Positions 42,502 through 52,768 are shown, counted from the stretch's first letter. The stretch is DNA of 59,539 nucleotides from Tolumonas sp. (GCA_028683735.1 JAQUHG010000002.1:1-59539), one strand, 5' to 3'. Numbers and translations: made by a program. The notes: generated by a model not told the origin, from the sequence alone.

Positions 42502-43294
42502 TTAAGCTTGAGCAAAAAAGGTTTCCTGTTTCTTATGCGGCCCATCATTACCGTCCAATTGCATAAGTGCTAACACTGAGGACTGAGCTAATGATGCAAC
42601 CATCTGTCGATTGAAGAGGGCATTTTTTTCGTCACTAATGTATTCGGAAATAGATACCCATTTCGCATCCGCGATCTCGTCCGTATCCTGAATACAGATC
42701 TGCTCGGATAGTGGCGTTAATCGACACACAAAATAGAGATTTTCCAAACTGGAATGGATGTTTAGTGGTAAAGCCGACTATCGATCCAAACGTTGCTTCA
42801 ATCCCGGTTTCTTCCAATACTTCTCGGACTATGGCTGATCCAATGCACTCACCTAGTTCGATATGGCCGCCGGGTAATTTATATCCCTTCATGCCGTGTT
42901 CTTTGATCACTAAGATCTGCTTGTGTTGATTGCACACGATCGCACCAGCCCCCAAGGTATGTGTCGGGATGAAAGGAATAAATGTAGTTGAAGGGGCTTT
43001 ACGGATCAGTGTTAATTCTGATTCCAGACAGTTATGAAAAACAAAACCCAGATCGGTGGCGGGTTTGATCAAATGTGATTTATTAATTGGTAGCGTCAAC
43101 CAGATCAGGTTTTTATTTTCAGTGATAGCAAAGTGTGTGATTTCAGAGAGGTGTTTATGAAATTCATCAGCACAGTCAGGAATAGAAAGCGGATCGACAA
43201 TAACACCATTGAATTTATCTAACTCAAATTTCACGGCAGAGTCCTTCTGAGTAATTACAGCAAAAGAGGTCAGATGAAGGTGGGGATCACTCAT
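42502..43294 (-). pseudogene. Nudix hydrolase gene with a frameshift
   Basis: From the ATG at 43294 (overlapping the GNAT stop in ATGAGTGA) the frame runs through an N-terminal domain and an intact Nudix box, GGHIELGECIGSAIVREVLE followed by ETGI, then HPFQFGKS. At about 42745 it shifts: the continuation NLYFVCRLTPLSEQICIQDT is in another frame and runs to 42502. Together the halves give a typical Nudix enzyme of about 260 residues with an added N-terminal GNAT-like segment. One missing base explains the break. Nudix enzymes hydrolyse nucleoside diphosphate derivatives. Translational coupling to the GNAT gene suggests a joint role. Confidence 0.78.
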
Positions 43295-43721
43295 TACTGA
43301 TGATGTATCCCTGCGCGACAGCATTCGCTTCATTTTCGAAGATAGCCATCGCGGTGGTCATGGGTTTAAAGCCTAATTTTTGGTAAAAAGGTTCTTTCCC
43401 AGGAACAGCATAGAGGATGATTTTTTTGTGGCCTGCGGATAAAGAGATCAATCGCGAAACGATCTCTTTGCCGATGTGTAACCCTTGATATTCAGGCAAA
43501 ACGGCGACATCACAGATATAAGAACAGTCAACACCATCCGCTAATGCGCGTCCCGCCGCCACTAATTTATCTGCATCATAAACAAAACATTTAAACATAC
43601 TGTTGTTGAATGCGATTTTTAAACCGTCTGCGGTTTTGTTGCCAAGTGGTGCTGCACGGTACAGCGCAGACAGTGTGTGCCAGTCCAGATCATCAGATAT
43701 GAAGCGCCATGTTAATTCCAT
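43287..43721 (-). CDS. GNAT-family N-acetyltransferase
   Basis: A 144-residue acetyltransferase. Motif A is VAVLPEYQGLHIGKEIVSRL, with the acetyl-CoA pyrophosphate loop (Q/R-x-x-G-x-G/I pattern), and motif B is PGKEPFYQKLGFKPM. It acetylates a primary amine of a small molecule or protein; substrate unknown. Its stop overlaps the start of the Nudix gene (ATGAGTGA), so the two are coupled. The ATG is preceded by a weak site, and no shorter start is better. Confidence 0.86.
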   Translation of the reverse strand: MELTWRFISDDLDWHTLSALYRAAPLGNKTADGLKIAFNNSMFKCFVYDADKLVAAGRALADGVDCSYICDVAVLPEYQGLHIGKEIVSRLISLSAGHKKIILYAVPGKEPFYQKLGFKPMTTAMAIFENEANAVAQGYIISNE

Positions 43722-43802
43722 TTCATTGACCCAACCAAAATGACATTGAGCACAATAAGATGGATGCAGTCATGTTGGTGCGTCGTGAGGTAACAGGGCA
43801 TC

Positions 43803-44045
43803 TCATTGGAGTGACACAACGATAACTTTTTCAACGCCATGTTCTTTCACTCGCAAAGTCGATGAGTAGTGCATGTGGCTTTTGTTTGCCTGAATAATGG
43901 CAGATAAGTCGATCCCTTTGTCGGCTAATGCAGACAGCATCGATGTAGGCATAAGTTTCTTTGCTGTCCTAACAACGAAGAAAGGAATGTTGATTGTTGA
44001 GTTTGATTGACCGTTGATGAATTTTTCAATAACAAGGGTATTCAT
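43803..44045 (-). CDS. Small unknown protein, 80 residues
   Basis: The start at 44045 follows GAGG at 6 bases, a strong site; the open frame extends to 44087 without support. The residues (MNTLVIEKFINGQSNSTINI, FFVVRTAKKLMPTSMLSALA) show no membrane or catalytic motif and resemble small cytoplasmic proteins of unknown function. It lies 82 bases upstream of the GNAT gene on the same strand, with the divergent DUF3606 gene on the other side. Confidence 0.6.
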   Translation of the reverse strand: MNTLVIEKFINGQSNSTINIPFFVVRTAKKLMPTSMLSALADKGIDLSAIIQANKSHMHYSSTLRVKEHGVEKVIVVSLQ

Positions 44046-44285
44046 CTTTACCTCATCGAATGATTGAGCCACAAAAAGCCTTTCCATAGACGCCTCGTTT
44101 TATCATGCCGAATGACATTTTTGTTAGCAAATGAAACCTGATAACTCATTGCCTTATATTCTGAGGCAACAAACAAAAATGATTCATTTGAGTTTGCTTT
44201 TGTGAAATTAAAGTCTATAAATGTAAGCGTTATCAAAGTATGGCACTACAGATACAAGGCAACTAAATCAATTAGGAGTTTTACA

Positions 44286-44462
44286 ATGACAGACAATCTT
44301 AAAATTCGCCAACCACAAGATCCTAAAAAAATTAACGTCCATGAATCATGGGAGTTAGAATATTGGTCCAAGAAGTTTGGAGTCACCCAACAAAAATTGA
44401 AAGATGCTGTTAAAGCTGTTGGTGTATTGGTAACTGACGTTCAGCGGTATTTCGGAAAATAG
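44286..44462 (+). CDS. DUF3606-domain protein
   Basis: Fifty-eight residues: DPKKINVHESWELEYWSKKF, then GVTQQKLKDAVKAVG and the closing VQRYFGK are a full DUF3606 domain. The site AGGAG precedes the ATG by 7 bases. Members are small, usually single-domain proteins of unknown function, common on plasmids and genomic islands. It lies 74 bases before the 30-base palindrome. Confidence 0.85.
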   Translation: MTDNLKIRQPQDPKKINVHESWELEYWSKKFGVTQQKLKDAVKAVGVLVTDVQRYFGK

Positions 44463-45125
44463 GTAGCGAAGTAGTGTCCATCACGTCAACGGTTGTTTTT
44501 GCTCAGAAAGACAGCAAACCATGTACTTGGCATGCCAAGTACATGGTGTCAGTCATATTAAAGGTCAAGCTGTAGATGTCCACTGACGATATCAACAACG
44601 TTAAAAATGATACCTTTCGATTTCTCAGTAAAAAGGGATTGATCCAGCAGTCAGTTGGCAGCTATTTGAGCTTTGATGATGACTTATAGATAAGAAACTG
44701 TTGTCATTAGTTTATGGATCTGTGCGCTGATTCTTGCCCAATATCTGCAAAAAATAACAACCAATAATCCATTTTTGCTTATCTTTGCCTTTACATCGTA
44801 GTGTATATCTTCAACATTATCAGGTATGAAAGAGTCTGATATTACTGATCTACTGCAAAGAACATCTTCAACGATATGGCATACTCATATTAAAGAAAAC
44901 CCTCTCCTCAAGGCGAGTTTGATACCTGTGTTATGTAAATATATCGCGAACGTTAATGTGAGCGGTGTTCGTGACATTTTATAGGGTATTTCCGTGATGG
45001 CCTTCGGATGAGTTGTTTTTTGCCTTACTTGAACCTCTCATCAGTTCGATTCCGGCTATTCATGTAGGATATTAAGATATATGACATATCCTATAAGGTC
45101 TGGTTATACGTAGGTTAGAAATCTT
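44463..45125. other. Region before the helicase gene, with two tiny frames
   Basis: Besides the palindrome, two short plus-strand frames are open: 44576-44689 (37 codons, ending VGSYLSFDDDL) and 44826-44984 (52 codons, KESDITDLLQRTSSTIWHTH). Neither has a strong ribosome site, so I do not call them. Nothing else is recognisable; a boundary of the integrated element may lie here. Confidence 0.45.
44518..44547. repeat. Perfect 30-base palindrome
   Basis: Each half is 15 bases (ACCATGTACTTGGCA and TGCCAAGTACATGGT) with no loop, centred on GGCATGCC. It lies between the DUF3606 gene and the presumed start of the integrated element. A perfect palindrome of this length is unlikely by chance and suggests a protein-binding or resolution site. 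Confidence 0.85.
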
Positions 45126-48100
45126 ATGAATTCGATTGATTATTCAGCTTTCCAGAGCAGCTCATTCTCCTTAGATCAGAAACTTGAAAAAGCCCGAGCA
45201 GAGCTTCTTGATTTAGGGGCTAGAAATCGCTTGCTCAATATACCCAGATCAAAAAATTCCCGTTTTCTTGATGTTATCGATGAACGCTCAGATCAAATCT
45301 ATAAGCTATTTGTTCAAGATAAAAAAGTTTTTACTTTCTTACATGGCAAGGCAAGTAAAGGAGAGGAAGACGAATTTGATGATGAACCTAATGATGAAGA
45401 CGAATACATTTATCATTTCGATGAAAAGAATAATGACGAAATTCAATCACAACATCTTGATACAAAATTACAAACAAAGTTGACTGCGAAAGGTTTACAG
45501 AAACGCCTACTGGACCTATACCATGATTCAAAAACTTTGGAAGAAGAACAGGGTGTTAACATCCTTTATTTGGCTTTAGGGATGCTGAAATGGGTGGATC
45601 CGATAAATAAGGATAATGTACGTTATGCGCCTCTAATTCTTGTTCCTGTCAGCTTAGAACGAGGTAGTGCCGGCGAAAGGTTTAAGTTAAAAGCTCGAGT
45701 GGAAGAAATAATTCCTAATCTATCGCTTGAGGCTTTTCTTGAGAAAATCCATCACATTACGTTACCTGAAATGCAAATTGATGAAAATGATGAAATCAAT
45801 GTTGCAGAATATATGGATGCGGTCAGTCAAGCCGTATCGTTAAAAACTGACTGGGAAGTAAGAAGAAACGATATTATTTTGGGCCTATTCTCGTATGCTA
45901 AGTTTCTGATGTATAGAGATTTGGATCCATTAAACTGGCCAGAAGATGAGCCATTAACATCAAAATATCTTATTCGTGCACTGATGGCTGATGGGTTCGA
46001 GGCAGATGATGGCCTGATATCTGAGGATTGCCAGATTGATCCTATCATTTCTCCGAAAGATATGTTGCATATCATGGATAGCGACAGTTCGCAGACACTC
46101 GCAATCCATGAAGTAAGAAAAGGGAAAAATCTCGTTATCCAGGGACCTCCCGGCACAGGGAAATCACAAACGATTGCCAACATCATCGCGTCAGCCATCG
46201 CTGATGGTAAAAGTGTATTGTTTGTCGCTGAAAAAATGGCAGCATTAGAGGTTGTAAAACGCCGCCTGGATCAGTCTGGAGTGGGTGATGCCTGTCTTGA
46301 GTTACACAGTAATAAAGCCAATAAACGAATACTACTTGAAGAGTTAAAAAGAGTTTGGGAACTTGGTTCTCCACGTGGAGAACATCCAGACGAGTTATTG
46401 GAAGATTTAACAGAGACACGCGATGCGTTAAATGCTCATCCTGCGCGGTTGCATAAACTTCATGAGCCTTCAAGGCTTACTCCGTACCAGGTAATGGGGC
46501 AATTAGTCCGTTTGCATCAAGCTGGGCAATCACCGACAGATTTTCATCTTCACGAATTCGAAACGTGGAATAACAATGACCTAATTAAACGTCTGAGTCT
46601 GCTTAAAGAACTCATCGAGCGTGCAGATGATATAGGTTTGTCGAAATCTCATCCTTGGTATGGTGTAGGTCGTGAGGAAATTCTTCCTGGCGAAATTGAA
46701 AGGTTAATTCCCAGACTGTTGGCGTTAGACTCTCAGTTGAACGAATTTAATCTCAATCTTGCTGCTATAGCACAAACTGTCGGTTTGCCCCAGCGGCCGG
46801 AATACTTTAGTGATACAGAAAAACTTCTTACTGTTGCTAGCAACATTCACAACGCACCTGATTTTGGTGACAAGTCATTAATAGCTTCAGTTTGGGCCTC
46901 GTCTTTATCTGATATTAAAATGTTGATTGATTTGGGTGCTAATTATCAAGAGCGTTTTAATGAGGTTGAAAATCATATTTATGTTGGGGAAGTTGATGCC
47001 TCTCTATTTAGCTTGCGTGATGAATTAAAAACAGTACCAGAGAATCTTTTATCGTCAGGTTTTGCTGCATCTCATACACTGATTGTTCTGTTGCCGAAAA
47101 TCTATGATCAAGTGCATAAGCTCATTAGTGAGTTGGGTACTCAGTCTGCCTACCATTCACCACAGGAAATCAAGCGACTGATTGATTTAAGTTTACGTGT
47201 TGCAACCGCGCCAAATGCCAGCCCAGAAGCGTTTATCGCGTCAGTTTGGGAACATGGTGTTGATCAAGCAGCAGATCTAGTCAGTGCTATCGCTCGTTTT
47301 CAGGAAGTTAAGCAAAAAATTGAGCCACATATTCTCGATATTGCTTGGGACACAGACCTTATTCAGGCTCGTCATAATTTAGCTATCCACACAGGAGTAT
47401 TCCGTTTTCTTAATGGTGAGTGGCGACGTTCGCGAGCTCTTGTGCGGTCGATTTTTCGTGATGCTTCTCAGACTCCCCTTCAGCAGATCGCCTTGTTAGA
47501 TGAAGTAATTCTGGCGCAAACACTAAAGAAAAGTATTACTGAATCCAACGAGTTTGGTAGCAAAGCTTTCAGTCATCACTGGCGCGGTGAAAATAGTGAC
47601 AGCGAGTCACTGAGGGCTCTCGTAGAATGGATGGCAACTCTAAAAGATGTAGGATCGGAAGCTCGTCATCTTGCAGGTCGATTGTCAGATCGTGATTCTG
47701 TAAAACATTTGAGTAACCAACTACGACAGACGATTGAACAAGCTAATATTGAACTTAATCAGTTGTGGTTGGCTTTTGGGGTATCACCAGAAGTGTGGTT
47801 TGACAATCACTACTCGATCCATCGGGTGCCACTAAGTTATACAGAAGCTCTTGCGCAAAAATTAGTGCGTATTGATCAGGTATCCAGACAGGTATTACGA
47901 GAGCCAGCCGTTAATCTTCAGGAGCGTCTATCTTTTATTGAGCAATTAATTAGTCTCCAACAACTGAAAAAAAATATTGAATTAAATAATGAAATAGCTG
48001 TTGCGGCGTTTTCTGAATCTTGGAAAGCCTGTAATTCTGATTGGCAAAAACTGGCAGCAGGCTGTAGCTGGTTTGAAGAGTTTGGTGATCTGCGCTTTAT

Positions 48101-50678
48101 CGTCGCAACAATTCCTGATCGAGAAGCTGTGCTTGAAAAAGCAAAAATGTTACATGAGGAAAGCCAGAATATTAGGCAGATATTAAATGTTATTTCCAAG
48201 GAACTTAATTCATCTCCAGAAATTTTATTCAATATTGATACCTTAGATGTGCTGGCGATTTCAGCTGTAGCGAATAAATTATCCTCGTGGATTGAACACG
48301 CGGAACAACTGTCTAAATGGGTGTCTTGGCAGCATCGAGTTGTCAAGGCTCGCTCACAAGGGCTTAGTGAAGTGATTGACAGACTTGAGGATGGACGTCT
48401 CCCATTGGCTATTTGTTACACTGCCGTGGAATATACCTATTACGAATCATTATTCAAATTAATGATTGAGCAAGATCCATCTCTAGTCCGTTTTGATGGT
48501 GAACTTCATTCTCGCACAGTAGCACGCTTTGCTGAATTGGACTGTAAACGTATCAAAGCTGCAAGTTTAGAGGTAGTCAGAGCTCATCATAGAAGAATTC
48601 CGTCTAAAGGTGGTGCAGGGCCAGTGGGTGTGCTGCGGGCTGAAATGGCGAGGAAGAGAGGACATATGCCGATACGGCAACTTATGTTGAAAGCTGGTCC
48701 GGCAATACAGGCGTTAAAACCAGTCATTATGATGAGTCCTCTTTCTGTTGCGCAGTTTTTGATTCCAGGCAAACAAAAATTCGATCTTTTGGTAATGGAT
48801 GAAGCTAGTCAGATTCAACCTGTAGATGCGATTGGTGCTATTGCTCGTTGTCAACAAGTTGTCGTAGTTGGCGATGAGCGCCAGTTGCCACCTACAAGCT
48901 TTTTTGCTCGCATGACTGAAGCCAGTAATGATGAAGATGATACCTCTCAGGTAGCAGATATTGAAAGTATCCTAGGATTGTTCGTAGCCAGAGGATTACC
49001 ACAAAGAATGCTGCGATGGCACTACCGTAGTCGTCATCAATCTCTTATTGCTGTGTCGAATAGCCAGTTTTATGAGAACAAACTGTATATTGTTCCCAGC
49101 CCATATACTCAGGAAGCGGGAATGGGGCTGAGTTTTCATCATATTCCGAATGGTGTTTTTGAATCAGGTGGGAGTAACTCCAATCCGATTGAAGCGAAAC
49201 AGGTAGCAGCAGCAATTCTTGAACATTCATACAAAAATCCTAATTTATCTCTGGGGGTTGCAACTTTTTCAGTTTCACAACGTAGAGCCATCCAAGATGA
49301 ACTTGAACGACTTAGACGACTTAATCCGCAATACGAAGACTTTTTCCATAGTCATCCAAGTGAACCTTTTTTCATTAAAAATCTTGAGAATATTCAAGGT
49401 GATGAACGCGATGTCATTATGATTTCAGTCGGTTATGCCAGAAATACTCAAGGTTATCTGGCTATGCGGTTTGGGCCGTTGGGATCTCAGGGAGGAGAAC
49501 GTCGTCTCAACGTTCTTATCAGCCGTGCAAAACGTAGGTGTGAAGTGTTTGCTTCCATTACAGACGAAGATATTGATTTGGAACGAGCAAAAGGTATTGG
49601 CATATTTGCATTCAAATTATTCCTGCAATATGCGCGCACAGGGCGTTTATCAATGGCACACCAGTCAGGAAGACTGATGGATAGTATATTTGAGGTTCAA
49701 GTTGCAACAGCCTTACAGAATAAAGGCTATCAGGTGCACCCACAGGTGGGAATAGCCGGATTCTTTATTGACTTGGCCATTGCTGATCCTGACATGCCAG
49801 GACGATATCTACTAGGCATTGAGTGTGATGGAAGCTCGTACCATTCATCTCGTTCTGCTCGAGAACGTGACAGATTGCGCCAAGCAGTTCTAGAGGATCA
49901 TGGTTGGATCATTCATCGGATCTGGAGTACGGATTGGTTTCAGCGACCTGAAGAGCAATTACGTTATGTCATCAATGCTATTGAAACAGCAAAAATTACA
50001 CTTGAACAACGGGCTGAGCATGGTCATAACGCCCAGCTTGCCGTGCCTGTTGAAATAATTACTGTTGAACGCGAAGATGTTATAGAAGTAGGGTTAGATC
50101 ACGCTGTAAACACAGTGCAACAGTCTAGCGAGGATTATAAAGAAGCACAGCCGGAAACGAGTTTTACATATGCTTTACACGAAACACCTTCTGGAATTCT
50201 CGCAGATCTCATTGAAAAAGTTGTCGAGTTAGAGTCTCCGGTTCATATAAGCGAAGTTATTGTTCGGCTACGTACTGCGTGGGGTCTACAACGAGCAGGA
50301 GCAAGAATTGAATCCGTTGTAAATAATGCGGCTAAAATAGCTTGTAAAAAAGGTAAAATCTATGAATCCGGTGATTTTTTACTGCACAGGGAGGCAGAAA
50401 TTAAAATCCGTAATCGACAAAATGTTTCATCTTCTGGCCTACGTAAACCAGAGATGATATCTCCTTTGGAAATTGCACGAGGTATTGTTGATGTTGTTAA
50501 AGCCAATCTTGGTGCAACAGAAGAGGAAATAATTACAACTGTTTCTAGAATGCTGGGATTCAAATCTACTAGTAGTACATTGAAGAAAACAATATCGGAA
50601 GTTATCACTCAAGAACTTCAAATGGGAAATCTGAAGCAAAATGATGCACTGATCGTTATCGAAGAGGCGCTATCCTAG
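45126..50678 (+). CDS. DUF4011-helicase-Vsr defence protein (Hhe-type)
   Basis: An 1,850-residue protein with the Hhe antiphage architecture. DUF4011 lies near the N-terminus (ELLDLGARNRLLNIPRSKNS, residues 30-55). A superfamily 1 helicase core follows: Walker A IQGPPGTGKSQTIANI near 339, Walker B LLVMDEASQIQPVDAIG near 1222, VVVVGDERQLPP near 1240, IQGDERDVIMISVGYAR near 1420 and RRLNVLISRAKRRCEVF near 1455. A Vsr/DUF559-type nuclease (IDLAIADPDMPG, LLGIECDGSSYHSSRSARER) is near 1540-1590, and a DUF3320-like region (HISEVIVRLRTAWGLQRAGA) is near 1705. Proteins of this kind protect against phages. The gene is intact, and the element it rides on is mobilizable. Confidence 0.88.
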   Translation: MNSIDYSAFQSSSFSLDQKLEKARAELLDLGARNRLLNIPRSKNSRFLDVIDERSDQIYKLFVQDKKVFTFLHGKASKGEEDEFDDEPNDEDEYIYHFDEKNNDEIQSQHLDTKLQTKLTAKGLQKRLLDLYHDSKTLEEEQGVNILYLALGMLKWVDPINKDNVRYAPLILVPVSLERGSAGERFKLKARVEEIIPNLSLEAFLEKIHHITLPEMQIDENDEINVAEYMDAVSQAVSLKTDWEVRRNDIILGLFSYAKFLMYRDLDPLNWPEDEPLTSKYLIRALMADGFEADDGLISEDCQIDPIISPKDMLHIMDSDSSQTLAIHEVRKGKNLVIQGPPGTGKSQTIANIIASAIADGKSVLFVAEKMAALEVVKRRLDQSGVGDACLELHSNKANKRILLEELKRVWELGSPRGEHPDELLEDLTETRDALNAHPARLHKLHEPSRLTPYQVMGQLVRLHQAGQSPTDFHLHEFETWNNNDLIKRLSLLKELIERADDIGLSKSHPWYGVGREEILPGEIERLIPRLLALDSQLNEFNLNLAAIAQTVGLPQRPEYFSDTEKLLTVASNIHNAPDFGDKSLIASVWASSLSDIKMLIDLGANYQERFNEVENHIYVGEVDASLFSLRDELKTVPENLLSSGFAASHTLIVLLPKIYDQVHKLISELGTQSAYHSPQEIKRLIDLSLRVATAPNASPEAFIASVWEHGVDQAADLVSAIARFQEVKQKIEPHILDIAWDTDLIQARHNLAIHTGVFRFLNGEWRRSRALVRSIFRDASQTPLQQIALLDEVILAQTLKKSITESNEFGSKAFSHHWRGENSDSESLRALVEWMATLKDVGSEARHLAGRLSDRDSVKHLSNQLRQTIEQANIELNQLWLAFGVSPEVWFDNHYSIHRVPLSYTEALAQKLVRIDQVSRQVLREPAVNLQERLSFIEQLISLQQLKKNIELNNEIAVAAFSESWKACNSDWQKLAAGCSWFEEFGDLRFIVATIPDREAVLEKAKMLHEESQNIRQILNVISKELNSSPEILFNIDTLDVLAISAVANKLSSWIEHAEQLSKWVSWQHRVVKARSQGLSEVIDRLEDGRLPLAICYTAVEYTYYESLFKLMIEQDPSLVRFDGELHSRTVARFAELDCKRIKAASLEVVRAHHRRIPSKGGAGPVGVLRAEMARKRGHMPIRQLMLKAGPAIQALKPVIMMSPLSVAQFLIPGKQKFDLLVMDEASQIQPVDAIGAIARCQQVVVVGDERQLPPTSFFARMTEASNDEDDTSQVADIESILGLFVARGLPQRMLRWHYRSRHQSLIAVSNSQFYENKLYIVPSPYTQEAGMGLSFHHIPNGVFESGGSNSNPIEAKQVAAAILEHSYKNPNLSLGVATFSVSQRRAIQDELERLRRLNPQYEDFFHSHPSEPFFIKNLENIQGDERDVIMISVGYARNTQGYLAMRFGPLGSQGGERRLNVLISRAKRRCEVFASITDEDIDLERAKGIGIFAFKLFLQYARTGRLSMAHQSGRLMDSIFEVQVATALQNKGYQVHPQVGIAGFFIDLAIADPDMPGRYLLGIECDGSSYHSSRSARERDRLRQAVLEDHGWIIHRIWSTDWFQRPEEQLRYVINAIETAKITLEQRAEHGHNAQLAVPVEIITVEREDVIEVGLDHAVNTVQQSSEDYKEAQPETSFTYALHETPSGILADLIEKVVELESPVHISEVIVRLRTAWGLQRAGARIESVVNNAAKIACKKGKIYESGDFLLHREAEIKIRNRQNVSSSGLRKPEMISPLEIARGIVDVVKANLGATEEEIITTVSRMLGFKSTSSTLKKTISEVITQELQMGNLKQNDALIVIEEALS

Positions 50679-50865
50679 AGAGAACAGCAGTTGACGAAAT
50701 AAAAAGAAACCTTGATCATTATTTAGATCATCAGAATTGAATGAGCACTTAATAACAGACGGGTTTCAGTGTCACATAAGATTTAGCTGCGATGGCAATA
50801 TGTAAAACAATCAGCTGTTTTTGATGGTCTTACAAAGCGGAGCGTTCTTTGCTCGCAGTACCTAA

Positions 50866-52275
50866 TTAGTATGTGCATATCTCAGAATCATCTGTTCTAG
50901 TAACAGGTGATTTTTTTATATGTGGCTCAAGTGGTAATTTATGTGTTTGATTTAGCACTATTGGCTGAAGATCCAAGGCGTCAGTTGATGATTCTTCAAA
51001 CCGGCTCAATGATTTCCACTTGCTATAACTACTTAGCATCAGATCAGTTTCTAATCGAGGTTCCACCGCGCTAAAATCCTGATCTGATCCAAATAACGCA
51101 GTAAATATTTTTAGCATTGCGTTGACCAGTATCAGGTGATCCCGTTCAGCCTTGGTGCGACATAAGTAAAACAACACAGCATTAATACCATTAGAACGAA
51201 TGTAATTCGGCCTTCTCGATTTTGTTTTCAAACACCGGACTTTGGATTTGGGTATTTGAAGACAGAGATAAAAGTAACTATATCCGCTGGCCATGGGTGG
51301 AAGAGCTGGGGACTTACTGCTTTGTTGCGTTGATGCAACTACCGGTAATTCGCGAGGTACAAATGGGCGATTTTCCCTTTCTTTCTCGTTCGTATGCTCT
51401 AGCGCTGGGTTGTCGCGGGTAGAGATATAGGTGATGCCTTGCCTAATCAATCCAGGTAAAGCATATCGGCGGTTAGCACCTAGTTTGCCACCTGGCACAC
51501 TCATTTCCTCAAATCGGTAGCAAATGCCCTTAGCTTTCCCATTTTGAAATTGGATGTAGCAATGTACATCCAATTTGTTGAGTTGCTTGATCAACTCTGG
51601 CAATGAATTTTTACCAGATTGGAGGCATTGCTCAATAGCTGTATCTATATACATACGCAGTTGGTTTTTGATGGGAAACCGCTCTTTATTGTTGATGTCT
51701 ATACCATCAAAGGGATCGGCTACCGTTTCTAATCCATATTTCAATTCAAATTTGCGCATCAGGTTTGTGGCTTTTACCTTTTCTTGCCATTGGTTTACTA
51801 CTGGGTGACGAGGCAAGTTTTGGACGGTACACGCTGCTATGTGGATGTGCTGCTTATCAGTATCATTATGTTTGGTCACAACATATTTGCAGTGCTGATA
51901 GCCCATTTCTTTCATAAATGTTTTGGCGACATCTTGCCACTGAACATGGGTTAATTCCTCCCCAGGGGGGAGGGAAATAATAAAGTGTTTGTGAGGGGTT
52001 TTAACGGCTGGATTTAGGGTGGCTTGTTTTTCTATTTCTTTTATAAAAAGATCTACATTCGCATCTTCACCTGAGATTTTTGAAAAAGTACCAGAGCATG
52101 ATGTGAATGTCGGATCGGGTAAATCAATGAGATTAGCACAGATATATTCAATGTTGTTTTGGTTCGTTCTTGTTAATAAGTGTTCTTTTGTTTTTCCAAA
52201 TATATAGTAAATCATGTGGGCGCCATCTGCTCGATTTCCACTTTTATTTTTACATTCGACAATTTCACTAATCAT
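50866..52275 (-). CDS. Relaxase/mobilization protein, MobP-like
   Basis: A 469-residue relaxase. The N-terminal half has the tyrosine segment HMIYYIFGKTKE and the histidine triad TKHNDTDKQHIHIAACTVQN (motif III, HxH), with motif II HKHFIISLPPGEELTHVQWQ between them, as in PF03432-type enzymes. The C-terminal half is basic and poorly conserved. It nicks oriT DNA and pilots the strand during conjugative transfer with help from a resident conjugation system. Its start overlaps the MobC-like gene by 8 bases, as usual for mob operons. A candidate oriT with two inverted repeats lies upstream at 52823-52883. Confidence 0.85.
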   Translation of the reverse strand: MISEIVECKNKSGNRADGAHMIYYIFGKTKEHLLTRTNQNNIEYICANLIDLPDPTFTSCSGTFSKISGEDANVDLFIKEIEKQATLNPAVKTPHKHFIISLPPGEELTHVQWQDVAKTFMKEMGYQHCKYVVTKHNDTDKQHIHIAACTVQNLPRHPVVNQWQEKVKATNLMRKFELKYGLETVADPFDGIDINNKERFPIKNQLRMYIDTAIEQCLQSGKNSLPELIKQLNKLDVHCYIQFQNGKAKGICYRFEEMSVPGGKLGANRRYALPGLIRQGITYISTRDNPALEHTNEKERENRPFVPRELPVVASTQQSSKSPALPPMASGYSYFYLCLQIPKSKVRCLKTKSRRPNYIRSNGINAVLFYLCRTKAERDHLILVNAMLKIFTALFGSDQDFSAVEPRLETDLMLSSYSKWKSLSRFEESSTDALDLQPIVLNQTHKLPLEPHIKKSPVTRTDDSEICTY

Positions 52276-52768
52276 GGTTTCTCTCCTTGGTTTTTAATGC
52301 CAATGCATTAAATTCATCAGGTGTGAGAACATGGACCATAAAATTGAATAACGTTTCATGATCCATATTGCCATATAACTCTTGTCTCGCTTGTGCCGCC
52401 ACATGACCAAACGCATAAAAGGATTGGATAAGGTCAATAGGTTGCTGGTGTTCTGATTTAGTCGCACACGCATTGATCGCCGCTAAGGCTTTATTGAAGT
52501 TGTCGTACAATTCAATAAGTGCATCCGCAGTTTTAATGTTGATCGCTGGGATATTGATAATTGGGCGAGGGGATTCATCTAAAATTTTTGCACGGATGAA
52601 TGAGGCCATATCATCATAACCTAGCCTTTCTCGATTTAGCTCGGCAAGGTGTAACTCATGATCGTTGAGATTAGTGGTCTCTCTGTTGGTTCGTTTTAAT
52701 TTTAACACTGGTTTTCTATTATCAATAGGGCGTATTTTTTCAAATGGATCATTATAATTATTATTCAT
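52268..52768 (-). CDS. MobC-like mobilization accessory protein
   Basis: A 166-residue protein with an N-terminal positively charged region and a C-terminal helical region (ALIELYDNFNKALAAINACA, FMVHVLTPDEFNALALKT). The MobC family (relaxosome accessory, PF05713-like) is helical with this length range; here the similarity is weak but the position, 8-base overlap with the relaxase and orientation fit. It probably binds oriT near the relaxase and stimulates nicking. AAGGAAA precedes the ATG by 8 bases. Confidence 0.6.
   Translation of the reverse strand: MNNNYNDPFEKIRPIDNRKPVLKLKRTNRETTNLNDHELHLAELNRERLGYDDMASFIRAKILDESPRPIINIPAINIKTADALIELYDNFNKALAAINACATKSEHQQPIDLIQSFYAFGHVAAQARQELYGNMDHETLFNFMVHVLTPDEFNALALKTKERNHD

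Noticed and set aside
44576..44984. Two short frames (37 and 52 codons) before the Hhe gene
   Set aside because: Neither has a good ribosome site or recognisable motif; they may be relics but do not meet the standard for a gene call.
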